A stretch of 32,838 nucleotides of DNA from Zygnema cylindricum (Eukaryota > Streptophyta > Zygnematophyceae > Zygnematales > Zygnemataceae): assembly GCA_037447655.1 (NCBI GenBank), contig JBBHKE010000726.1, forward strand, positions 1 through 32,838, read 5' to 3'. Each line of letters begins with the position of its first letter. Position 1 is the stretch's first letter. A model generated the notes under the pieces. The model saw nothing but the letters and a program-made list of their open reading frames with translations. It was not told the DNA's origin and ran no database searches. Below are positions 19,750 to 28,618 of this stretch, piece after piece. The translations under genes were made by a program, and so were the position numbers.

Positions 19750-20389
19750 TGGGGACTAGAGACTGGAAAAGGCAAAAGCATGCTTGAGCACCCATGTGAT
19801 TGCATTTAAATCCATATTTTGCCCTATTAAGCTCCACCTCTAGAGGTTTGAAATACCTGGTTTAGCCGTAGTGTTCTTATGGAATCCCATTGCTTATTCT
19901 TGTTCTGCGACCATTGGTGTTGTCCAGATTCCCGCTTTGCTGTCAAAGATCATTCCTGCCGCTCCTTTTCGATATGCGTGGCTGTGAGGAAAGGAAGCCA
20001 AGGTTTGGAGTGCTCTTTGTGGGATTCTTGGTCTGTTGCACCGAAAGAAAAAGGAGCGGTCTGGTTTTGTCACAGGTGTTGCCATCTGTCTTTCCCCAAG
20101 GATTTGCTCCATTAAATTCTAAGGGTTGGGGATCTGCTTCTGTAAGAGTTGCCCGAGGACGTGGAGTGGGATTATATTGGTCGAATATGCCCTCACTCGG
20201 TGCGCTCAAGATCCCATCTATGCGGCATCGAAAGCCAAGGGAGCTCCTAAAATCATAGTCACGTGATACCAACTGTTAACAACATGTTTCCATCGATAAT
20301 CTCTCGGGTGGACATTCTCCAAAACATACCACTTTGGTGTGTCTTAGAGTTGCTGTATCCACGAGATTAATTAGATCATCTAAAAAAAT
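19750..20389 (-). pseudogene. C5 DNA methyltransferase, C-terminal half (element G)
   Basis: Minus-strand continuation of the methyltransferase that starts at 27130. In order: TPKWYVLENVHPRDYRWKH, which contains the ENV motif (VI; codons 20319-20311). Next, in the same frame, comes MILGAPLAFDAA ending at 20221, followed by MGS..AHRVRAYSTN (20217-20176, with two stops), the region ahead of the target-recognition segment. RALQTLASFPHSHAY lies at ~20020-19970 in another frame. The C-terminal motif AMGFHKNTT ... WSLIGQNMDLNAITWVL (19885-19765) corresponds to the 'MGFP ... LGRSWSVPVI' end of DNMT3-type enzymes. With the other half the domain would be about 330 codons, a normal catalytic-domain size. 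Several stops make it dead. The assignment rests on motif order; a profile search would settle it. Confidence 0.8.
20385..20389. repeat. Target-site duplication of element E, left copy (AAAAT)
   Basis: AAAAT precedes the LTR start TGTAGAAATA. The identical AAAAT follows the 3' LTR at 26758-26762. Confidence 0.88.
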
Positions 20390-20477
20390 TGTAGAAATAA
20401 AATGTTCTTTTAACATTTTCTAGGTTTTCTTGAAAAGAGGTACTCAATAACTCAATTCTCTATTTTCGTTACTCTAT

Positions 20478-20518
<41 letters not shown>

Positions 20519-21525
20519 CAAAAACACGCCATGGTAGTCGCCTTATTTTGAATTGGCAGATTCCAATAGAGGGTATTTTTATCAAAATGATTGTAGAAAT
20601 TAAATGTTCTTTTAATATTTTCTAGGTTTTCTTGAAAAGAGGTTATCAATAATTTAATAATGTATATTCGTTAGACTCTAGAGAGAGAGAGAGAGAGAAT
20701 CAAAAACACGCCATGGCTGTCGCCTTATTTAGAATTGGCAGATTGCAATAGAGGGTATTTTTATCAAAATATTTCCCTAGAAAGGATTTGAACCAGATAC
20801 CTACGGTCTACGAATAGCACAACGCCTTAACCATTAAGGCGCTATGAAACGATACACATATAATGTTTAATTCTTACTTAAATTTGACACGTTGGCTAAA
20901 ATCTAACCAAATTGACTAAGAGGCGCATATAAAACAATTCATGCATGAACATGAATCCAAACCATGTAAATTAAATTAATCCGACGGCCGTCGTTGCACC
21001 CGCCACTTCGAATGAGCTTTTGGCGGCCTTTGGAGATTGCGTCACGCAATGCCACATGGCGCTACATTATTGAATGCCCTGGAAGATGGGAAAAGGAACA
21101 ATGGCTCCTGATTTGACAAGTGTAACCTTGAAGGCCATGTTGTACAATGGTTGTACAATAAGTACATTGGCCACTGTATTTTCTTGTACTATATAGTGTT
21201 CCTATTGGGCTAGGGTTTAGTAGTAGTTATACGTGAGTAGGCAGACCAGGACTTAGGTAAATTTAGGTACCTCTCTCCAACAGAGCTTGTTAATATAAAG
21301 GTCATCTTTGACTTGCCATAACTTACTACTTAGGGGAGCAAATTTAGAGATTCTTTTTGCTATTGACTCACGGGTGTCTTATCTTCATAGGGGTAAAGGC
21401 GTTCAGAGTATTTTTGTCTGCCAAGGTGGCTGTTATTCTTGTCGAAACACAATCGGGTCAGGGTTATCCTAGGGGCTTCGTGTTATATGCCCATTCTGAG
21501 GACCTATGGAGGTCTCATAATTGCA
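20390..21525 (+). repeat. 5' LTR of element E, with internal tandem duplication
   Basis: 1136 bp, TGTAGAAATA ... ATAATTGCA. Its first ~202 bases (20390-20591) are repeated at 20592-20772. The 3' LTR has the unit once, so the duplication came after insertion. Both units carry a GA microsatellite. The antisense tRNA-like module is at about 20777-20850 (B-box-like 20794-20784, A-box-like 20836-20824). GTAC words cluster at 21140-21190, and a TATA box TATAAAG lies at 21294-21300. Confidence 0.92.
20479..20516 (+). repeat. (GA)n microsatellite in the LTR of E
   Basis: About 18 uninterrupted GA units, against about 8 in the second copy of the duplicated segment (20681-20698) and fewer in the 3' LTR (25935-25947). 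Length therefore varies between copies of the same LTR. Confidence 0.9.
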
Positions 21526-21540
21526 CGTTATGGGCCCACC
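21526..21540 (+). promoter_or_regulatory. Primer-binding site of element E
   Basis: CGTTATGGGCCCACC follows the LTR end. It is complementary to the initiator tRNA-Met anticodon arm over 14 of 15 bases. The gag ATG is at 21530-21532. Confidence 0.82.
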
Positions 21541-22610
21541 CTCTAGGGTGCCCATCATTAATGGAACTGACTTCATATATTGGGAGAGTATGATGACAAA
21601 AGCTCTATGTGAGAAAAGGTTTTGGGGAATAGTAAGTGGACAGGTGAGGCGTCCATCCAATCTTGGCATCCCTCCAGGGTTTAGAGGAAGCAAATTCACT
21701 AGAGATGCAAATCCCTCTCCGACGGAGGAGACAAGCGAATGGGAGATGGTGAACAAAATAAATGAGAAAGAGACGATCACACGGATAACAATCCGTTTGA
21801 CATTCATGTCACCTATTCTAAGGAGCAAGGAGAATGATACTGATACTTACGACTATAACAATATGGCGGCAAAGCACTTCATCCTCTGCCATCTTACTCA
21901 AAGGCTTGCATCTCGTCAGTTGCAAGTACAGATGGCATCGGATCTTTGGGTGGCTCTTATAGAGATGTCTCGAAGTGGTACGATTCAACAACAAGAGTTA
22001 CCTAATTAGAAATAAATACATATGTATACAAAGGGGGGAAGATGTTGGATTTTTGTAAGCTCGCAACACTTTTCATGGAGCTAGAGAGTTCACGAAAAGT
22101 TGAAACTGAAAAGGAAAAGGTTTAGTGCTTGCTCGTGAATTTACCAGATGAGTTCGAAAATATAGTAAACCCGGACTTGCCAGACTCAAGGTGGATATGT
22201 AGTTCAGTGGTAGGGATGAATCTTGTTCGAGAGAATAAAATTGAGATCCAAATGGGAGGAAAGAGTGGGAAAGCCTTAGCAATCGGGACTGATTAGAGGA
22301 AGAAGAATTCCAAAAATCTGGTCGGAAACTATAGAGGGGGAGGGCAAAAAAATCAGAGAGATGAGTTCGGACCGAGGGCTCCCAATGGATTGTGTCATTT
22401 TTGTAAAAACCAGGGCAATATATGGCTGAGTGTACCAAGCTAACCGAACTTGGGTTAAAGGAGGGGCAGATCAGTGGATCTCTAAGAGGAATGAAAAAGG
22501 CTCTTGTGACACAAGTACATGAAGAGGAATCCGATGATGAGGACGATGAGCTTTTGTTGGATGAGGAGTTGGAGGCGAAGATTGAGGTTGAAATTCCTCG
22601 AAAGCATTAA
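21530..22610 (+). pseudogene. gag: Copia gag (element E)
   Basis: Starts MGPPSRVPIINGTDFIYWESMMTKALCEKRFWGIVSGQ from the ATG inside the primer-binding site. It then has NMAAKHFILCHLTQRLASRQLQVQMASDLWVALIEM (~21860-21968) and a stop at 22007-22009. After frame changes come KGGKMLDFCKLATLFMELESSRKVETEKEKV (~22035-22120) and LPDEFENIVN. The zinc knuckle (22393-22433) has lost one base and its His is changed (CHFCKNQG...), so it no longer reads CX2CX4HX4C. The acidic tail EEESDDEDDELLLDEELE follows at 22525-22575. Not functional. Confidence 0.9.
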
Positions 22611-24050
22611 TGTGCTTTAACAGGATTAAAAGATGAAGGAGGTTGGATTGTGGATTCAGGTGCTTCCATGCACATGTGTAAGGACAAACACCTTTTCACT
22701 ATGATGAAAAAGATACCCACCGTAGAGATAGAGTATGGGGATGAGAGGGTAGTCACCACTATTTTGGTAAGATCGAAAGATCTGAAATTCTTAGTGGAAG
22801 GAAAGACATCTATAGTGATATTCTTTGATGTCTTGTTTATTCAAGACTAAAATAAAAACCTCATCTCATCGTCTATGTTAGATGATAAGGGTTTTGAGAG
22901 TAGCACTAGGAAGGGAACCTTTACTGCTAGTTTTGAAGAGGAAGTGTATTTCACTACTGAAAAAGGTAGCCAAGGGATGTTTAGGCTGATTTTAAGCAAT
23001 AAAAAATTAACTTTTATAATGCTAGAGTTCATGATATTATGTTGTGGCATAAGAGGATTGGACATGTGCATTTAGATAAGTTGAAAAAAATGAAAAAGAT
23101 GGGAATAGTGGAAAGAATTCAGTTTGGAGAAAGTGAAAACCTAAGTGACTCTAGTGGGTGTGCTCAAGGTAAACGACACAAGTTACCCTTCCAAAAGGAA
23201 GCCACTTATAAAGGAGAAAAGGTTTTAGACTTGGTACACACTGATATTTGGGGACCGGCCAAAGTGCCTTCACCCGGGGGAAAGAGGTTTATGATGACAA
23301 TCACTGTTGATTGGTCTCGGTATTCTAGAGTGTATTTTTTGAAAATTATACCAAAGGCCCCACATATATTTAATTAATATATAGCGTGGAGTGAGAAACA
23401 ACATGAAATTGCCATTAAGAGAGTAAGAAGACATAATGGGGGAGAGTGTGCCTCCAATCATTGTGAGGATTTTCTTAGAGAAGGTGGAGTGCAACACCAA
23501 AAGACAGTTCTTGAAAATCATGAGCAAAATGGTGTAGCCAAGAGTTTAAATAGGACACTAAGTGATAGTGCTATAAGTATGTTGTCGGATAAGAAGATAG
23601 GAAAGAGATTCTAGGCAGAAGCTATGAACTGTGCTAATTATCTCAAGAATAGAGTTCTTACTTCGGCATTGAAAAGCCAAACTCCTTATGAGAGATGGGC
23701 CTACCAAAATACCAGATGTATCACACTTAAAGGTTTTCGGTAGTGAAGTGTTCAGTCTAGACACAGATGGGTCAAATCGGAAGTTAGATCCAAAAGGAAA
23801 ATCAGGATATCTGCTAGGATATGATGAAGATGTAAAATGATATAGAATCTATGATCTTAAGAGAGAAGATATAACATTAGTGAAGCATCTAGTGGTTATG
23901 GATGAAAGGAAATCTATAGATCCCTTTAAGCATACACAAACCGTAAAAATCAGATTTGAGTCAAAAAATTCTGATGACTTTGAGCTTCCTGACTATCCTC
24001 GCTTTTGAGAAGATGATCATCTTGCAGGTACAAATAAGACCAAGGATGAT
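22611..24050 (+). pseudogene. pol: Copia protease and integrase (element E)
   Basis: The protease carries an intact WIVDSGASMHMCKDKH (DSGAS 22653-22667), then KIPTVEIEYGDERVVTT and a stop near 22848. The pre-integrase MFRLILSN (22979-23002) and the zinc domain WHKRIGHVHLDKLKKMKK ... CAQGKRHKLPF lead to the core HTDIWGPAKVPSPGGKRFMMTI (23237-23302). The second Asp is lost (RRHNGGE for RSDNGGE, ~23430). The E-containing block is changed too (QNGVAKSLNRT). The C-terminal region has KPDVSHLKVFGSEVFSLD-like and VKHLVVMDERKSIDPFK (~23880-23928) blocks in several frames. Catalysis is impossible as it stands. Confidence 0.9.
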
Positions 24051-25830
24051 TCAGTCGTGGAACCCCTAGTGCCAACTCGAACCGAAGCGGAAGATGTGGT
24101 GGAATTACACTCGGAATCAACGAATAGGGGAGAAGTCGAAACTGTTCGAAAGAATCCACGAGAGCCATCCATTTCGTCATCAAAGTTTGAGAATAGAAGG
24201 AGAAGCAGCAAAAGAATGCAAGAGAAACAAGTTAACAATAAGGTAACCAAACTGTCTCATCCCGATGAACCCCACACTTATGGTGAAGCAATGAACTATC
24301 CTGAGAGGAACCAGTGGAAGAGAACCATTAATGAGGAGATGGCTTTGATTATGGCAACCGATACGTGGGATTTGGTGGACTCTCCCCTTGACAGGAAGCT
24401 AATTTGGTGTAAGTGGGTGTTTAAGTTGAAACTCAACCCGGATAACACCATTAAGCGTTAAAAGGCTCGATTAGTGGCGAAAGGATTTACCCAAAAAGAG
24501 GGAATTGACTACGAGGAGACATTTGCCCCAGTCGTCATGCTCCCCTCCGTCATGATACTTCTCAGTTTGGCAGCTGCAGAAGACAAGGAAGTACATCAAA
24601 TGGACATCATGACAGCCTTCCTACATGGAGAGTCGGAGGAGGAGATCTTTATGCGACAACCCGAAGGATTCGTGGAGCAAGTGGAGGAGAGCAAGGTATG
24701 CCAATTAATCAAATCTTAGTATGGCCTGAAATAGGCGCCCCACCTATGGAATAACAAGCTTGATGAGTTTCTTACAGGGGTGGGATACATCCGGATTAGC
24801 TAAGATCACTCAATTTATTTTTTTGAAGATGAAGAAGGAATTATATTTATTGCAATTTATGTTGATGATTTGCTTGTTTTAAGTAAATCTATGGAAAATT
24901 GCTAAGTTTAAAACGTATCTAAAAGGTTAATTCGAGATGAAAGATATGGGAAAAAGAAGATATATTTTAGGAATTCACGTAGAGAGAGACAGAGATAGAA
25001 AGATAATCAGATTAACTCAAAACGAGGACATTGGAAACATGTTAGAATGATTCCAAATGGACAAGGCTAATAGTTGTATCACTCCTATGGAACTAAAGAA
25101 GGGAGTGTGGAAAAGGAAGTTATAATCTTGGATATGAGATAGGTCGGGATGAGAAAAGATTTATGCAGACCATCCTATATAGAAAAGTAGTGGGCAGCCT
25201 AATATGTTTCATGAATTGTACCCGTCCGGACATAGCCGCAACTGTAGGAGTACTAAGTAGGAGTCTGAATGCTCCCACTAAGAAAGATTGGGAGGCAGCT
25301 AAGAGAGTCTTGAGATATCTCATAGGGACTAGAGATCTATGGTTGCATTTGGGTGGGAACAATACTAACATCAACACTTGGAGTGATGCTAGCTATGGGG
25401 ATGCTTATATAAGGAGATGCATGTCTGCGTATGTATTCTATATGGGTGATAGAGCTTGTTGTTCGAGCAGCAAGCAGCAAAAGGTCATTACTCAGTCCAC
25501 CATGGAGGCTGAGTACATGGCCTCTTGCTCTGCTATAAAAGAATTAATGTGGGTCAAGTCCTTGCTTGGTGAGTTTGGTCATCTTAAGAGTGGTGTCTAG
25601 AAAGTGTTTTGTCTGCCATTGCTATATCTGCCAATCCTAAACACAACATCAAAGCGAAACATATGGACATTAGACTTAGCTTTGTTAGGGAGAAGGTAGA
25701 AGACAAAATAATCAGTTTAGAGTATAAACCAGATAGTGAAATGGTTGCAGATATGATGACCAAACTTGTACATTCCCCAAAGTTATTATTTTTCAGGGAG
25801 AAGTTTGGTCTTAAATTGAAGAGTGACTAG
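24051..25830 (+). pseudogene. pol: Copia reverse transcriptase and RNase H (element E)
   Basis: The RT linker contains basic RRRSSKRMQ and LSHPDEPHTYGEAMNYPERNQWKRTIN (24250-24335). RT blocks follow: CKWVFKLKLNPDNTIK (24406-24453), AKGFTQKEGIDYEETFAPVV, HQMDIMTAFLHGESEEEIFMRQPEGFVEQ (24594-24680), and YVDD intact at 24858-24869. Stops include TAG for Leu in SLYG (24717) and TAG for Gln after GLK (24731). RNase H is nearly whole: VVGSLICFMNCTRPDIAATVGVLSRSLNAPTKKDWEAAKRV (25187-25310), WSDASYGD, SSKQQKVITQSTMEAEYMASCSA and MDIRLSFVREKVEDKI, ending at 25830. Confidence 0.92.
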
Positions 25831-25843
25831 AAAAATAAGGGAG
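25829..25843 (+). other. Polypurine tract of element E
   Basis: AGAAAAATAAGGGAG directly precedes the 3' LTR; purine-rich like the equivalent in A. Confidence 0.8.
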
Positions 25844-26757
25844 TATAGAAATAAAAGGTTCTTTTAATATTTTCTAGGTTTTTTTGTAAAGAGGTAATCA
25901 ATAATTCACTTCTCAATTTTAGTTATACTCTAGACAAAGAGAGAGAGAATCAAAGACACGCCATGGCTGCCGCCTTATTAGCTTTATTTAGAATTGGCAG
26001 ATTGCAGTAGAGGGTATTTTTATCAAAATATTTCCCTAGAAAGGACTTGAACCTGATACCTACGGGCTACGTAGAGCCGAACGCCTTAACCATTAAAGCG
26101 ATACGAAACGATACACGGATGATGTTTCATTTGTACTTAAATTTGACACGTTGGCTAAAATCTAAACAAATTGACTAAAAGGCGCATATAAAACAATTCA
26201 TGCATGAACATGAATCCAAACCATGTAAATTAATTTGATCCGACAGCCGTCGTTGCAGTTGGAATGAGCTTTTGGCGGCCTTTGGAGATAGCGTCACGCG
26301 ATGCCACATGGCGCTACATTATTGGATGCCGTGGAAGATGGGAGAAGGAACCATGGCTCTCGATTTGACAGGTGTCACCTTGAAGGCCAGGTTGTATAAT
26401 GGTTGTAGAATAAGTACATTGGCCACTGTACTTTTCCACTACTATATAGTGTTCCTATTGGGCTAGGGTTTAGTAGTAGTTATACGTGAGTAGGCAGACC
26501 GGGCCTTAGGCAAATTTAGGTACCTCTCTCTACAAGGGTTTGTAAATAAAGGTCATCTTTGACCTACCCACTGCCTGGGAAGCATTCAGAGATTTCATGC
26601 TATAGACTCACAGGGTCTTATGTATAGGGGCGAGGTCAAAGTATTTTTTCTCCCAGAGTGGCAGTTATTCTTGTCGAAACACAAACGGATTAGGGTTATC
26701 CTAGGGGCTTTGTGTGAGTTGCTTTGTCTGAGAACCTATGAAAGTCTCAAAATTGCA
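25844..26757 (+). repeat. 3' LTR of element E
   Basis: 914 bp, starting TATAGAAATA (terminal TG mutated to TA) and ending AATTGCA. It lacks the 202-bp duplication of the 5' LTR. The antisense tRNA-like module has B-box-like 26053-26043 and A-box-like 26095-26082. The TATA region is weakened (GTAAATAAAGG near 26540). Confidence 0.92.
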
Positions 26758-26762
26758 AAAAT
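26758..26762. repeat. Target-site duplication of element E, right copy (AAAAT)
   Basis: Identical to 20385-20389 and directly after the LTR terminus GCA. Confidence 0.88.
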
Positions 26763-27130
26763 CATATGCTTCAACTTTCCTGATTTCCTTTTCCTTGTCT
26801 TGCAAGGGATTATCCTTGACAAGCCATCCTGCCACTATCAAGTCCACTCTCTTTAGGCTTATTAGATGAAGTGTCATGATGTTTTAAACGTTCTTGGGAA
26901 GACTCCGGTGATCGTTTAAGAATGCGGACATTAGAAGCTGCAAAGGGTAGAGTTGGTGGAGTTGGTGGAGGCGCTGTTTGGTGAATTCGCGGGCCTCGGG
27001 AGAGATCGCCATTGCTGAATAGGTTTCCACCTTATATCCCACCTTTAAAATTGCTTACAAATTAGAATTGATTCCTAAAAACAGTGATATGATCCGGAGT
27101 CTTGGATCGGGAATTCTTAATGACACCACT
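26758..27130 (-). pseudogene. C5 DNA methyltransferase, N-terminal half (element G)
   Basis: Minus strand, downstream of the protease. Motif I (S-adenosylmethionine binding) is readable as IISLFLGINSNL (27096-27061), close to the DNMT3-type 'VLSLFDGIATGL' but with Asp lost, followed by a stop and ILKVGYKVETYSAM. Next come ISPEAREFTKQRLHQLHQLYPLQL (~27010-26940) and KRVDLIVAGW (26849-26820), the lead-in to motif IV. The catalytic PCQ lies across a one-base frame slip: TGT (Cys, 26821-26819) and CAA (Gln) are in the next frame, giving CQG, a stop, then SLARQGKG. Element E interrupts it at 26758 and it resumes at 20389. Motif order I-IV-VI-VIII is unpermuted, unlike plant DRM enzymes. Substrate would be cytosine in DNA. 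It is now dead. Confidence 0.82.
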
Positions 27131-27382
27131 TGTCTGTTAAATTTGTCATTTATAGGTATAATCTCCAAAGATTTTGATCGAAGGCGTGAAATGGTTTCCT
27201 TGGGTTATAGAGCTGAATTTGTCTAATCCACTTCCCGCTGAATTGTGGCTATTCCTAATAACATTTCTTGATATTCCTCTTCCCACCTCTTGGAAATAGG
27301 GAATTGCTAAATCTTATCCGCTACATCCGAGAAGATGGCAAAAATTTCCGACAAAGAGGAGGTTGCATACACAAGGTAACAC
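27131..27382 (-). pseudogene. Protease-methyltransferase linker (element G)
   Basis: On the minus strand a mostly readable stretch (RWEEEYQEMLLGIATIQREVD, then stops, then PKETISRLRSKSLEIIPINDKFNRQVVSLRIPDPRL) leads directly in frame into methyltransferase motif I. I do not recognise a family. It may be the N-terminal extension of the methyltransferase. Confidence 0.55.
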
Positions 27383-28050
27383 CTAGATAAACGGACATCT
27401 CTTCCCCCGATTCCATAAATCCAAATGAACCACCACCTTTGTTCTTTTCGAGTCACTGGGGTCCTGAACAGTTAACTGCTCCTTCCACACATTTAACCCG
27501 AAGTTCAGCCGGATCCATGTGGCCATACCCAACAGAATTTCAAATTGCGTACCTTCAACCACTAAGAATGGGAGCTCAATTTGGACTCGTTGACCTGCGT
27601 CATCGGAAAATTCAATCTCTATGACGTTGATTATCCGATGGACTGGCTGACTTCCGCTGCTGACCGTACTCAAGCAAATGCTGCTCGGGCAAATTTTTGG
27701 CCAGAGTTCCTTTTGCATTTGCTATAAAGCCGAAACGGTGATGAGGTTTGGGAGCGCCCCGGTGTTGACCAGTACATCTTCATACACGCCGTATCTGTTC
27801 AACTTGAAATTTTCTTTCTGGTTCAAGATTAGAGCCACTGACAACGCCTTATAATCCCTCTCCATCATAGGGGTTTTTGGTTCTGCAGACAAAAAGACGA
27901 TGATTGGCGGATTTCCCTTGGCACCCTTCTCCCTTCCCGAGTGTATCTCCTCTCCCAGTGCCTGAATGAGGATCTCTTCCGGTAAATTGTGGGATGAGGC
28001 CAGAGTTTAGACATGAGTGAGAGTGTAGGGCATAAGGTGCCTTACTAACA
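27383..28050 (-). pseudogene. pol: Gypsy aspartic protease (element G)
   Basis: On the minus strand an open region runs LPEEILIQALGEEIHSG ... PMMERDYKALSVALILNQKENFKLNRYGVYEDVLVNTGALPNLI. VNTGA is the retroviral aspartic protease motif V-DTG-A with Asp changed to Asn (codon 27766-27764), so the enzyme is inactive. After a TAG near 27722 it continues in the 27718-27383 frame with IEIEFSDDAGQRVQIELPFLVVEGTQFEILLGMATWIRLN; FEILLGMATWI is the usual second motif (ILGxD/LLGxxxL). It sits between gag and the methyltransferase. Confidence 0.82.
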
Positions 28051-28618
28051 TAAAAACCGGCTTAGAAAAAAGAGGTTGATTTCTTGGTGATGAAATAGGG
28101 GAATCGAGTTTTTACGGTCTTTCTTGCCTCTTCTCGATGTCCTCACTTTCGCAGCCCGAATCTAATAAGAAGGGGTCCCGAAGTGTTGTTGTCAGGGCGT
28201 TCGGCCATATATTTTTCGAACCACTCCTGGTTACCCTATCTCTCTCTCTCCAGTCACTCTTTCTCCCACAGTTGTTTCTCTGTTTTGTAACTTTAAAAAC
28301 CAGTAGGGAGTTGTTGTTTCTTATGGAGAGATGGCAGGTGAGTTTGATCCCGAGGACGATGTCGTTGTTCACGATGACTGCCTTGGTAGTGAAGGATAAA
28401 AGTCCACTTACATTTCGATTGTGGCCATTTTGACACATTTTCTACTTGTCCATTCTTTGCTCCGAGGTAGAATTGCGGAGTTGTCGGTGGCTATCTCCCA
28501 CCCCAACATTCCAAGCTCCAGACACGAAAGTGCGTGCATGGTGGGCATTTCGGGGTTCAAAATCCCAACCCATTAAGTCAACATCATTTTCACCCGCACT
28601 GCCTTGAAGATCAAGCTC
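28051..28618 (-). pseudogene. Gag-protease region of element G, unassigned
   Basis: Between the protease and solo LTR K the minus strand holds a 108-codon open stretch (28438-28112) with SFTTKAVIVNNDIVLGIKL and FLLDSGCESEDI, and a broken stretch upstream (LELGMLGWEIATDNSAI, ~28530). FLLDSGCES resembles an aspartic-protease DSG motif, but the context is too eroded to decide whether this is the true protease start, the end of gag or a chance match. It is collinear with the rest of G. No independent gene is supported. Confidence 0.5.
28614..28618. repeat. Target-site duplication of solo LTR K, left copy (AGCTC)
   Basis: AGCTC precedes the LTR start TGTTGAAATT; an identical copy is at 29657-29661. 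Confidence 0.92.

Larger units (their letters stand above)
20390..26757 (+). mobile_element. Ty1/copia retrotransposon E, two LTRs, inserted in a methyltransferase gene
   Basis: The most complete copia in the window: 5' LTR 20390-21525, primer-binding site, gag, protease, integrase, RT, RNase H, polypurine tract, 3' LTR 25844-26757, with a perfect AAAAT target duplication. All main domains are present in copia order, but each reading frame has stops and frameshifts. It is inserted in the minus-strand methyltransferase of gypsy G, between its PCQ and ENV motifs. A tandem duplication lengthens the 5' LTR. Closely related to D, F and B. Confidence 0.95.

Noticed and set aside
19890-20258. Open frame of 122 codons on the plus strand
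   Set aside because: Antisense to the methyltransferase motifs, which are specific and in order on the minus strand.
20479-20516. GA repeat as a regulatory GAGA element
   Set aside because: Its length varies freely between copies of the same LTR, as expected of a microsatellite.
19750-27130. Methyltransferase as a host DRM or CMT gene caught between insertions
   Set aside because: It is collinear and on the same strand as gypsy protease and RT, with no introns or chromodomain seen. DRM would have permuted motifs, and CMT would have a chromodomain within the catalytic region.
28137-28433. Open frame of 98 codons on the plus strand
   Set aside because: Antisense to the collinear gypsy remains. 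Hydrophobic content comes from pyrimidine-rich sequence.
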